DNA from: Zobellia roscoffensis
GTDB taxonomy: Bacteria; Bacteroidota; Bacteroidia; Flavobacteriales; Flavobacteriaceae
Reading direction: 5' to 3'
Length of the DNA: 64,000 bases
NCBI RefSeq assembly: GCF_015330165.1
Contig: NZ_JADDXT010000002.1
Location: forward strand, 3,437,646 to 3,501,645
Within the stretch, counting starts at the first letter, position 1. Every line of letters begins with the position of its first letter. This document shows, piece by piece, positions 34,875 to 42,286 of the stretch. Below the pieces are notes generated by a model. It worked only from the letters and a program-made list of their open reading frames with translations. It was not told the origin of the DNA and did no database searches. The translations under genes were made by a program, and so were the position numbers.

Positions 34875-34897
34875 ATGTTAGTTTTAAAATCTTACCG

Positions 34898-34905
34898 CAA
34901 AAATA
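34898..34905 (-). promoter_or_regulatory. predicted -7 element for the PhoD-like gene
   Basis: The minus strand reads TATTTTTG (TAnnTTTG consensus) 24 bp ahead of the ATG at 34874. No -33 TTG is apparent. Confidence 0.35.
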
Positions 34906-34939
34906 AGACTTTGCCTTAAAACACTACGTTATTAAATTG

Positions 34940-34947
34940 TATCTTTG
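34940..34947 (+). promoter_or_regulatory. predicted -7 element directly ahead of nrnA
   Basis: TATCTTTG is followed by CACGC and then the nrnA ATG at 34953, so transcription should begin at or next to the start codon. A TTTG at 34910-34913 lies 26 bp upstream, somewhat too far for a standard -33 box. Confidence 0.4.
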
Positions 34948-34952
34948 CACGC

Positions 34953-35969
34953 ATGAATTTGGAGTCTATAAAAGCGGTTCAGCAACTACTTTCCCAACCG
35001 CAAAAAATCGTAATCGTACCGCATAAAAATCCAGATGGTGATGCCATTGGCTCAACATTGGCGCTGTGTCATTATCTTGTTAATAGAGGTCAGGAGGCTG
35101 TTGTTGTAGCTCCAAACGATTATCCTAAGTTTTTAAAATGGATACCAGGTAATGAGAATATTCTGAATTTTGAGAAGCATAATAGTCAAGCTAAGGAAAA
35201 AATAGCAGAGGCAACGGTGGTTTTTACGTTAGATTTTAATCATTTGGGGAGGATAGGACAGATGCAATCCGTTTTGGAAGACTTAACGGTTCCTTTTGTT
35301 ATGATAGATCATCATCAGGCCCCGTCTGATTATGCAGAGGTTATGTATTCAGATGTTTCTATGAGTTCTACTTGTGAAATGGTGTATAACTTCATTGAGT
35401 TTTTGGGTGATGTGGACAAAATAACAGTGGATATGGCAAATTGCCTATACACTGGGATTATGACAGATACAGGTTCATTTAAATTCAGGTCAACTACAGG
35501 TAGAACGCATCGTATTATAGCTGGTCTAATAGATAAGGGAGCGGAGAATACCCAGATACATCACCGTGTTTATGATACGAATACCCCAGGAAGGTTACAC
35601 CTTTTAGGATGTGCCCTTAAGAATATGGTTATTCATGATATGTATAGAACGGCATATATTACATTAAGTCAAGATGAACTAGATACGTATAAGTATCAAA
35701 AAGGAGATACGGAAGGTTTTGTGAATTATGGACTTACTCTTGAAGGTATTATCTTTGCTGTTATTTTTATAGAAAATAAAGAAGAAGGTATTATAAAAAT
35801 TTCTTTTAGGTCTATAGGGGATTTCAACGTAAACGAATTTGCTAGAACCTATTTTGAGGGAGGTGGACATAATAATGCTGCAGGTGGAAAAAGCGATAGG
35901 TCCCTTAATGAAACAGCTGTTTATTTTGAATCACTTTTAGAAAATCATAAAGATCAATTACAGGCATGA
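34953..35969 (+). CDS. nrnA: DHH-family nanoRNase/pAp phosphatase NrnA
   Basis: A 338-aa cytoplasmic phosphoesterase that degrades 2-5-nt RNA and dephosphorylates pAp. Catalytic manganese ligands are in VPHKNPDGDAIGSTLALCHY, VFTLDFNHLGRIG, the DHH motif itself (MIDHHQAPSDY) and GIMTDTGSFKFRST. The DHHA1 domain ends with GGGHNNAAGGKSD, the substrate-binding glycine loop. The 3' end overlaps the gldI start (ATGA), so the two are translationally coupled. Confidence 0.94.
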   Translation: MNLESIKAVQQLLSQPQKIVIVPHKNPDGDAIGSTLALCHYLVNRGQEAVVVAPNDYPKFLKWIPGNENILNFEKHNSQAKEKIAEATVVFTLDFNHLGRIGQMQSVLEDLTVPFVMIDHHQAPSDYAEVMYSDVSMSSTCEMVYNFIEFLGDVDKITVDMANCLYTGIMTDTGSFKFRSTTGRTHRIIAGLIDKGAENTQIHHRVYDTNTPGRLHLLGCALKNMVIHDMYRTAYITLSQDELDTYKYQKGDTEGFVNYGLTLEGIIFAVIFIENKEEGIIKISFRSIGDFNVNEFARTYFEGGGHNNAAGGKSDRSLNETAVYFESLLENHKDQLQA

Positions 35970-36511
35970 GAATCTTAAGTATTATTTTTTTAATTGCACT
36001 TGTTGGCTGTGGAGGCCCTGAGGCTAGAAGACCTGTTGAAGTTAAATCTGGCAGTTTCTTTAAGCAATCTGTTAAACGCAGTAAGGAACTTTTAGCCAAA
36101 GAAGAAAAGCTAATGCAAGATGTAATGGCTAATGATACTTTGCATGAGTATATCCATTCGGCCAGTGGGTCATGGTTTTATTATGATGTAAAGAATGAAG
36201 AGGTAAATTATACGCCTCAACCAGATGATTTAGTGGTGATGACCTACAATATTATCAGCTTAAAGAACGATACTATTTACAGTACGGATGATATAGGTAC
36301 GCTAACCTATAAAGTGGATAAGCAAGATCTATTCCCGGGTTTAAGAAATAGTGTAAAGATGTTAAAAGAAGGAGAAACAGCTACTTTTCTGTTTCCTTCA
36401 TCTTTAGGATATGGATATCATGGGGATAATGATAAAATAGGTATTAATGTACCGTTTAAGGTTACATTATCTATTTTTAAAATCGAAAAAGAAAAAGAGT
36501 TAATTGAATAG
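35966..36511 (+). CDS. gldI: gliding motility-associated FKBP-type peptidyl-prolyl isomerase GldI
   Basis: A lipoprotein (181 aa) of the GldI family, needed for gliding and for type IX secretion in Flavobacterium johnsoniae, thought to fold envelope Gld/Spr proteins. The signal is MRILSIIFLIALVGCGGPE with Cys15 lipidated. An FKBP-type domain fills the C-terminal half: VVMTYNIISLKNDTIYSTDD, KQDLFPGLRNSVKMLKEGET, FLFPSSLGYGYHGDNDKIGI. Position between nrnA and a second isomerase gene suggests a small operon for envelope protein folding. It is one reason for placing the organism in Flavobacteriaceae. Confidence 0.92.
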   Translation: MRILSIIFLIALVGCGGPEARRPVEVKSGSFFKQSVKRSKELLAKEEKLMQDVMANDTLHEYIHSASGSWFYYDVKNEEVNYTPQPDDLVVMTYNIISLKNDTIYSTDDIGTLTYKVDKQDLFPGLRNSVKMLKEGETATFLFPSSLGYGYHGDNDKIGINVPFKVTLSIFKIEKEKELIE

Positions 36512-36559
36512 TGCTTACCAGTAAACAATAAAAGTAAAATAAAAACAAAGGATTTAAAG

Positions 36560-37672
36560 ATGAAAAAAATCTATTACTTATTGACCCTAGTGGTTTTGTT
36601 GTCTAGTTGTAAAAGTCAATATGCCGAATTGGGTGATGGCGTTTTTGCCGATATCCATACCAGTAAAGGTGATATTATAATCAAATTGGAATATGAGAAG
36701 ACACCCGTTACGGTAGCTAACTTTGTTTCTCTAGCGGAAGGCGATAACCCATTTGTTACGGATAGCTTAAAAGGAAAGAAGTATTTTGACGGACTTATTT
36801 TTCACAGAGTTATTAAAGACTTTATGATTCAGGGAGGGGATCCTACTGGTACAGGACGTGGAAACCCAGGCTACAAGTTTAAAGATGAGTTTAATGATTC
36901 TTTGGTGCATGATAAAAAGGGAATTTTGTCTATGGCAAATTCAGGTGCTAAAACCAATGGTAGTCAATTTTTTATTACACATAAAGAGACTCCTTTTTTA
37001 AATGGTAGACACACAGTTTTCGGTCATGTAGTTGAAGGTTTGGATGTAGTTGATTCTATAGCCACTACCGAGGTTTCTCAAGACCCGATGACCAAAGATA
37101 AACCGGTAGTAGATGTGATTATGAATACCGTAGAGATTGTTCGTAATGGTAAAGCAGCTAAGAAGTTTGATGCTGTACAGGTTATGAGCGATTATTTTGC
37201 GGAAGAAGAAGCGAAGATTGCTGCCTTTGAGAAAATGAAAGCCGACTTTAAAGCCGGTCTTGAGACTCAAAAACAAGAGGCAACGGAATTACCAAGCGGA
37301 TTGAAAATATTAACACTGAAAGAAGGTGAAGGAGCAAAACCTACTGTAGGTAGCCAAGTACTTGTATACTATGCAGGTTTTTTGGAGGACGGAACTTTGT
37401 TCGATAGTAACTATGAAGATGTCGCTACAAAATATAACAAATTTGATGCTCGAAGAAAACAAGGTGGAGGCTATGAGCCAATACCAATGGAGTATAGTCC
37501 TGATGCTAGTTTGATAGCTGGTTTTAAAGAAGGTCTTTTAAATATGAAAGTTGGAGATAAGGTGAGAATCTTTATTCCTTCGCATTTGGGATATGGACCA
37601 CAAGGAACAGGTCCAATACCGCCAAGTGCAGATTTAGTATTTGATCTTGAAATTACTGGTGAAGCCGAGTAA
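36560..37672 (+). CDS. dual-domain peptidyl-prolyl isomerase (cyclophilin + FKBP), lipoprotein
   Basis: A 370-aa fusion of two unrelated proline isomerase folds. After a lipoprotein signal (LLTLVVLLSSCKSQ, lipobox LSSC) comes a cyclophilin domain at about 25-200 (FDGLIFHRVIKDFMIQGGDP, FKDEFNDSLVHDKKGILSMA, GSQFFITHKETPFLNGRHTV). A charged linker (about 200-245) and an FKBP domain follow (VGSQVLVYYAGFLEDGTLFD, LIAGFKEGLLNMKVGDKVRI, PSHLGYGPQGTGPIPPSADL). Such cyclophilin-FKBP hybrids have been reported in some Bacteroidota and spirochaetes. Both active sites look intact. It sits downstream of gldI and ends directly against the structured element at 37668. Confidence 0.93.
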   Translation: MKKIYYLLTLVVLLSSCKSQYAELGDGVFADIHTSKGDIIIKLEYEKTPVTVANFVSLAEGDNPFVTDSLKGKKYFDGLIFHRVIKDFMIQGGDPTGTGRGNPGYKFKDEFNDSLVHDKKGILSMANSGAKTNGSQFFITHKETPFLNGRHTVFGHVVEGLDVVDSIATTEVSQDPMTKDKPVVDVIMNTVEIVRNGKAAKKFDAVQVMSDYFAEEEAKIAAFEKMKADFKAGLETQKQEATELPSGLKILTLKEGEGAKPTVGSQVLVYYAGFLEDGTLFDSNYEDVATKYNKFDARRKQGGGYEPIPMEYSPDASLIAGFKEGLLNMKVGDKVRIFIPSHLGYGPQGTGPIPPSADLVFDLEITGEAE

Positions 37673-37768
37673 ACTACCTTGTGGGTAGATCCACGAGGTT
37701 TTAAAAGGAATACACTTAGATTTCGAGGCAGGCCTTGGAGTATTTAATCTCTATTATTGAGTAAAAAT
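37668..37768 (+). repeat. structured intergenic element, copy A (related to 53971-54070)
   Basis: A 101-nt sequence beginning in the last codons of the isomerase gene (AGTAAACTA, whose TAA is the stop) and closely matching the element on the minus strand at 53971-54070. The last 70 nt match at 62 positions by hand count. Hairpin 1 is CCTTGTGG-GTAGAT-CCACGAGG (8 pairs, one G-T). Hairpin 2 is CGAGGC-AG-GCCTTG (6 pairs, one G-T). An AT-rich tail ATTTAATCTCTATTAT follows. An intrinsic terminator lies 18 nt further on, so the element plus terminator could end the isomerase mRNA or be a separate small RNA. Confidence 0.75.
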
Positions 37769-37785
37769 AGGATTGAAATAAGATT

Positions 37786-37812
37786 AAAAACCCGCAATTT
37801 GCGGGTTTTTTT
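37786..37812 (+). terminator. intrinsic terminator after the isomerase gene
   Basis: AAAAACCCGC (37786-37795), loop AATTT, GCGGGTTTTT (37801-37810) and continuing T residues form a standard terminator. It closes the nrnA-gldI-isomerase transcript, or a small RNA starting at the adjacent structured element. Confidence 0.9.
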
Positions 37813-37949
37813 ATGCTCTTAACCAGATTAATTTTAAGCATTTACAGGGTTTTTACTTCATTTTGTGCAGTTCATCTAATAATTCATAATACAACGTAAC
37901 GATGTCCGTTTATATCATTCATTAATAGTTAACCCCTAAATATTAAACT

Positions 37950-38306
37950 ATGAATTGGTACTTAAAAGTATTGCAAAACTATGCCGGGTTTGAAGGCCGC
38001 GCCAGAAGAAAAGAATATTGGATGTTCTTTTTGTTCAACATCTTAATTTCTTATGGTTTACAAATTGTAGCCGTAGTAATAGATGTACCTGCTCTTCTAT
38101 TTTTATCGCTTATATACTCGTTAGGTGTATTGATACCTGGTATTGCAGTAGGTGTTCGTAGAATGCATGATGTTGGTAAAAGTGGATGGTTCTTACTTGT
38201 ACCAATTTATAACCTTATTTTAGCTTGTACGGATAGCGAGCAGGGCGATAACCAATATGGTCCAAACCCAAAAAGTGAAGAACAAGCTAGCTTGCAAAAA
38301 GTATAG
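37950..38306 (+). CDS. DUF805 family membrane protein
   Basis: A 118-aa inner-membrane protein with three hydrophobic helices. It begins MNWYLKVLQNYAGFEGRARR, the DUF805 hallmark, and includes WMFFLFNILISYGLQIVAVV, then GIAVGVRRMHDVGKSGWFLL (the conserved RRxHDxGxSGW motif), and ends in a GDNQYGPNP loop. DUF805 proteins are widespread and uncharacterised. It is monocistronic, being bounded on both sides by intrinsic terminators. Confidence 0.9.
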   Translation: MNWYLKVLQNYAGFEGRARRKEYWMFFLFNILISYGLQIVAVVIDVPALLFLSLIYSLGVLIPGIAVGVRRMHDVGKSGWFLLVPIYNLILACTDSEQGDNQYGPNPKSEEQASLQKV

Positions 38307-38320
38307 TCTTATATCATATA

Positions 38321-38353
38321 AAAAAGGGTTTGCCATAATAGCAAACCCTTTTT
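38321..38353. terminator. bidirectional intrinsic terminator between the DUF805 gene and pepD
   Basis: AAAAAGGGTTTGC (38321-38333), loop CATAATA, and GCAAACCCTTTTT (38341-38353) with A- and T-runs on the two sides. It serves the convergent DUF805 gene and pepD. Confidence 0.9.
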
Positions 38354-38360
38354 TTTGTGC

Positions 38361-39821
38361 TTATTTTTTAGGAATATCCTCTAAGATGTTGAGAAGGAAT
38401 TTCCAGAATTTCTGTACGGAGGAAATACTCACACGTTCATCTGGCGAGTGTGCTCCCAGAATTGTAGGTCCAAAACTAATCATATCCATCTCAGGGTAAT
38501 TTTGACCTAAAATACCACATTCCAATCCTGCATGACAAGCGGCTACTTTTGGTTTCTCTCCAAATAGAGCTATGTATTTTTCTTCTGCCACTTTAAGAAT
38601 TTTAGAATTGGCATTAGGCGTCCAGCCAGGGTATGTACCACTGAATTCAACATCAAAACGGGCCAGTTCAAATGTAGACTTTAAGGCATTGGATAAATCC
38701 GTTTTGGCAGAATCTACAGAAGACCTTGTAAGGCATCCAACTTTTGCTTTTCCATTTTTCACTAAAACTCTAGCTACATTATTAGAAGTTTCTACCAAAT
38801 CCGGTATAGCTGCACTCATTGCATACACTCCATTGTGAGCAGCGTAAATACCTTGTAGTAAACGTTCTTGAGCACCAAGACCCATTACCGCTTTAGGCAA
38901 TTTTATCGCATCAAGTGTTACTTTTAGGTTAGGCTCAATAACATTCAATTCTTTTTGAATGGTCTGTGTTAGCTCTTTAATGGTATTTTCAAATGCTTCA
39001 CTTTGAGTTTTAAGAATTACAATCTTACCTATGCTCTCCCTTGGTATGGCATTTCTTAGACTTCCACCATCTATTTCTGAAATACGAAGCATAAATGAGT
39101 TAGATACCGTGTATAGAATCCTATTCATTATTTTGTTCGCATTACCAAGACCTTTATGTATCTCAATACCACTGTGGCCTCCTTTCAATCCGTTTACTGT
39201 AATTGAGTAGGCTGTAGTTGCACGAGGCACTGTTTTTTCATTGTAACTTCTGGTGGCGGTAACATCTATACCACCGGCACAACCAATATCTAGTTCGTCA
39301 TCTTCTTCGGTATCCAGATTTAATAGGATATCGCCTTTAAGAACGCCTCCTTCTAGTCCCATAGCACCGGTCATACCTGTTTCTTCATCAATAGTAAAAA
39401 GAGCCTCTATAGCCGGATGCGTAATCTCAGAACTTTGTAGCAAGGCCATAATAGCCGCCACTCCCATACCATTATCCGCACCAAGGGTGGTGCCTTTTGC
39501 CTTTACCCAATCTTCTTGTATGAACATCTCAATCCCCTGGTTCTCAAAATCAAAAACAGTGTCATTGTTTTTTTGATGTACCATATCTAAATGCGACTGT
39601 AAGGTTACGGTAATTCTATCTTCCATACCTTTACTTGCGGGCTTTCTTATGATGACATTGCCCACATGGTCTTTAAAAGTTTCAAGATTGAGTGACTTCC
39701 CAAAGTTTAACATGAATTCTATAACACGTTCCTCTTTTTTGGACGGACGTGGTACGGCATTCAAATCTGCAAATTTATTCCAGACCTCCTTGGGTTGTAA
39801 TTCTCTTATAGCTTCGTTCAT
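38361..39821 (-). CDS. pepD: aminoacyl-histidine dipeptidase (PepD, M20 family)
   Basis: A cytosolic two-zinc M20 peptidase (486 aa) that cleaves Xaa-His dipeptides. Zinc and catalytic residues are in LQSHLDMVHQKNND, GTTLGADNGMGVAAIMA, FTIDEETGMTGAMGLEGG, LNLDTEEDDELDIGCAGG, and GPTILGAHSPDERVSISS near the C-terminus. A bacterial dimerisation lobe with GLKGGHSGIEIHKGLGNANK is present. Length and motif order match E. coli PepD. It starts 17 bp after a palindromic -7 box. Confidence 0.95.
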   Translation of the reverse strand: MNEAIRELQPKEVWNKFADLNAVPRPSKKEERVIEFMLNFGKSLNLETFKDHVGNVIIRKPASKGMEDRITVTLQSHLDMVHQKNNDTVFDFENQGIEMFIQEDWVKAKGTTLGADNGMGVAAIMALLQSSEITHPAIEALFTIDEETGMTGAMGLEGGVLKGDILLNLDTEEDDELDIGCAGGIDVTATRSYNEKTVPRATTAYSITVNGLKGGHSGIEIHKGLGNANKIMNRILYTVSNSFMLRISEIDGGSLRNAIPRESIGKIVILKTQSEAFENTIKELTQTIQKELNVIEPNLKVTLDAIKLPKAVMGLGAQERLLQGIYAAHNGVYAMSAAIPDLVETSNNVARVLVKNGKAKVGCLTRSSVDSAKTDLSNALKSTFELARFDVEFSGTYPGWTPNANSKILKVAEEKYIALFGEKPKVAACHAGLECGILGQNYPEMDMISFGPTILGAHSPDERVSISSVQKFWKFLLNILEDIPKK

Positions 39822-39830
39822 GTGATGTTA

Positions 39831-39846
39831 TATTTTTGCAAAAATA
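39831..39846. promoter_or_regulatory. palindromic double -7 box between pepD and the DUF3810 gene
   Basis: The 16-bp perfect palindrome TATTTTTGCAAAAATA places one TAnnTTTG box on each strand. The minus box is 10-18 bp ahead of the pepD ATG. The plus box faces the DUF3810 gene about 85 bp downstream. Divergent promoters sharing one sequence, or a regulator site, are both possible. Confidence 0.45.
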
Positions 39847-39922
39847 CGGAGTCAAAAATTGGTATGGACGATATTTGGTTAATTTTGGCTTTATAACCTT
39901 ATATAATTGAGAAATCATTTAA

Positions 39923-41023
39923 TTGGGTAGGCCTGTTTCAAGTAAAAACTGCGTATTGAAAAACAAATTAAGAAATGGTATTGCATTAAGTTTACTTCCA
40001 CAAATTCTAATAGTGGCTTGGCTTGGTGGTAACCCGGAAATTGTAGAAACATATTATAGTAATGGTATCTACCCGGTAATCAGTCAGTTTTTTAGAATTC
40101 TCTTTGGATGGGTTCCTTTTTCGGTTGGTGAAATTATTTACGTACTACTCATTGTTCTCGGTATTAGGTATGTGTACGTGAACCGATTGAAAATTAAAAA
40201 ACGACCTCTTCAGTTTTTACGAAATGTAGTGGTTGTCCTTTCCGTATTTTATTTCACCTTCAATCTGGTTTGGGGATTGAATTATTACAGAAAGCCAATT
40301 GCCAAAAACTTTGCTATCCGGGATAGTGTTACTACACAAGAGGTGATAGACTTAGCAGAAAAATTGATTATCAAAACGAATAGACTTCAATTTGAATTGA
40401 CCTCGGATAGTACAAAGAGAGTGCAAATACCCTATACCGGCAGCGAAATTTTTGATAAAACTATGCAAGGGTACCAGCAATTAGAGGGAGAGGTGCCGTT
40501 TTTAAAATATGAACATCAAAGTTTAAAAAAATCAATGTTCAGTGCATTATCTAGTTATATGGGTATTGGAGGGTATTTAAATCCGTTTACGAACGAAGCG
40601 CAGGTAAATGCGCTAACTCCAGTATTTCGGTTTCCTGTGGTAAGTGGGCACGAAGCCGGGCATCAAGTAGGGTATGCTAAAGAGAATGAAACCAATTTTA
40701 TTGGGTATTTGGTGACCGTAAAAAATAAGGACCGTTATTTTCAATATTCAGCTTCAGCCTATGCGCTAAGTCATTGTTTAAGTGCTATACGACGTTCGGA
40801 CAAGACTAAATTTGATGAGTTGTATGCGAAGGTTAATCTTGGAGTGCAGGAGAATTACCGAGAACTTTATGAGCATAATATGGAGTACATAAATCCTTTT
40901 GAGCCTATTTTTAAATCTATCTTTAATACCTTTTTAAAAGCAAATCAGCAGAAAGATGGTATTAAAAGTTATAGCAAGATTGTAGAATTAATGGTTGGGT
41001 ATCACGAAAAATATCCACTTTAA
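39923..41023 (+). CDS. DUF3810 membrane protein with an HExxH motif
   Basis: A 366-aa protein of the DUF3810 family. Two or three membrane helices occupy the N-terminal third (IALSLLPQILIVAWLGG, FPVGEIIYVLLIVLGIRYVY-like stretch, FLRNVVVVLSVFYFTFNLVW). The C-terminal part contains FPVVSGHEAGHQVGYAKENE, a clear HExxH zinc-protease motif, followed by NFIGYLVTVKNKDRYFQYSA. This suggests an extracytoplasmic metallopeptidase, though the family is uncharacterised. No ATG is available near the N-terminus; TTG at 39923 or 39956 are candidate starts, so the exact N-terminus is uncertain. Confidence 0.82.
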   Translation: MGRPVSSKNCVLKNKLRNGIALSLLPQILIVAWLGGNPEIVETYYSNGIYPVISQFFRILFGWVPFSVGEIIYVLLIVLGIRYVYVNRLKIKKRPLQFLRNVVVVLSVFYFTFNLVWGLNYYRKPIAKNFAIRDSVTTQEVIDLAEKLIIKTNRLQFELTSDSTKRVQIPYTGSEIFDKTMQGYQQLEGEVPFLKYEHQSLKKSMFSALSSYMGIGGYLNPFTNEAQVNALTPVFRFPVVSGHEAGHQVGYAKENETNFIGYLVTVKNKDRYFQYSASAYALSHCLSAIRRSDKTKFDELYAKVNLGVQENYRELYEHNMEYINPFEPIFKSIFNTFLKANQQKDGIKSYSKIVELMVGYHEKYPL

Positions 41024-41054
41024 GATATAGATAGGAATAATTTGAAACAAACAA

Positions 41055-42245
41055 TTAAGAGGCTGCAATAAAATCAAAAACCGTATTCTGAGCTATTTCT
41101 TCACCTCCTTGAGGAACTCGGATAAATCCATCGGCAAGAGCCAAGCTTACCAAATCTCCCGACCCATTACCTTTGATGGTTTTGGCAATGAGTTTGCCGT
41201 CTTTCCATTGCGTGGTAACCTGTACGAAAAGGGTTAAAGAAGGATGAGGTTGTATAGTTTCTTCTAAAATAGCCGATTGTTTTTCCACTTTTAAGCCTAG
41301 CGATCTTTTTAACCAGGGTAAAAAGTAAACATGATAATTGGCAAAGGTAGAAACAGGATTTCCAGGAAAAGAGAATACTACTTTCTTCTTTTCCTTCTGA
41401 ATACCGAACCAGAAAGGTTTACCAGGACGTTGGGCAACACGGTGAAATATCTTTTTTATCTCAAGGTTGGTTAGGGCTCCGGGAATAAAATCAAACTTTC
41501 CTTTAGATACGCCGCCGCTTAGCATCATTATGTCGTGTGTTAAAAAAGCTTTTTCAAGCTCTTTTTCTATAGCATTTTTATCATCGGCTATATGTAAGAG
41601 TGTAGGTGTTATTTTTACTTTTTCCAGTGCAGCTGCTAATGAAAGAGAATTGGATTTTCTAATCTGATGGGGTAGCGGAGTTTCGTGTATTTCTACAAGT
41701 TCGTTTCCGGTAGAGACGACACAGATTTTAGGAAGCTTTTTTACCAGTACCTCTTTTTTTCCGACTGAAGCCAGTACGCCTATAACGGCAGCTGTGATTT
41801 CTGTTCCTTTTTTTAAGAGAATCGCGCCTTTTTGCTCGTCAGTACCTTGGCTATGAATATTCTGTCCTTTCTTAGGAATACTTGTAATGGTTGCACAACC
41901 GTCTTGAATTTCGGTTTGTTCATACATGATAATGGTATCCGCTTTTTTAGGAAGTACGGCTCCAGTCATGATTTCAAAGCAATTGATATCTGTTGATAGT
42001 GATTTTTGAGGCATACCTGCACTAAGGACACCTTCTATTTTAAAACTGGAAATCCCTTTTTCAATAGCAGAAAAAGCTATGACAATCCCGTCTTTGGTAG
42101 AACGGTTAAAAGGTGGAAAATCCCGATCTGCTTTGATGTCTTCACTTAGAATTCTTCCGGTACTATTTAAAAGGGTTACCGTTTCATCTCCAAGATCTAG
42201 TGTATTTTGCAACACTTGGTCAAAAGCATTTTCAAAGGGTATCAT
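41055..42245 (-). CDS. moeA: molybdopterin molybdotransferase MoeA
   Basis: Inserts molybdate into adenylylated molybdopterin, the last common step of the pathway (396 aa). Signatures are DRDFPPFNRSTKDGIVIAFS, EIMTGAVLPKKADTIIMYEQ, VCVVSTGNELVEI-type segment (KICVVSTGNELVEIHE), MMLSGGVSKGKFDFIPGALT, and the RPGKPFWFG-VVFSFPGNPVSTFANY region. The C-terminal domain IV ends GSGDLVSLALADGFIRVP. It stands about 17 kb from the moaD-mobA operon, next to lepB. Its 5' neighbour on the same strand is lepB, 41 bp away. Confidence 0.95.
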   Translation of the reverse strand: MIPFENAFDQVLQNTLDLGDETVTLLNSTGRILSEDIKADRDFPPFNRSTKDGIVIAFSAIEKGISSFKIEGVLSAGMPQKSLSTDINCFEIMTGAVLPKKADTIIMYEQTEIQDGCATITSIPKKGQNIHSQGTDEQKGAILLKKGTEITAAVIGVLASVGKKEVLVKKLPKICVVSTGNELVEIHETPLPHQIRKSNSLSLAAALEKVKITPTLLHIADDKNAIEKELEKAFLTHDIMMLSGGVSKGKFDFIPGALTNLEIKKIFHRVAQRPGKPFWFGIQKEKKKVVFSFPGNPVSTFANYHVYFLPWLKRSLGLKVEKQSAILEETIQPHPSLTLFVQVTTQWKDGKLIAKTIKGNGSGDLVSLALADGFIRVPQGGEEIAQNTVFDFIAAS

Positions 42246-42286
42246 TCTATAATTTTATTTAAGAAAGGGAAATGATAAGCTAACTA

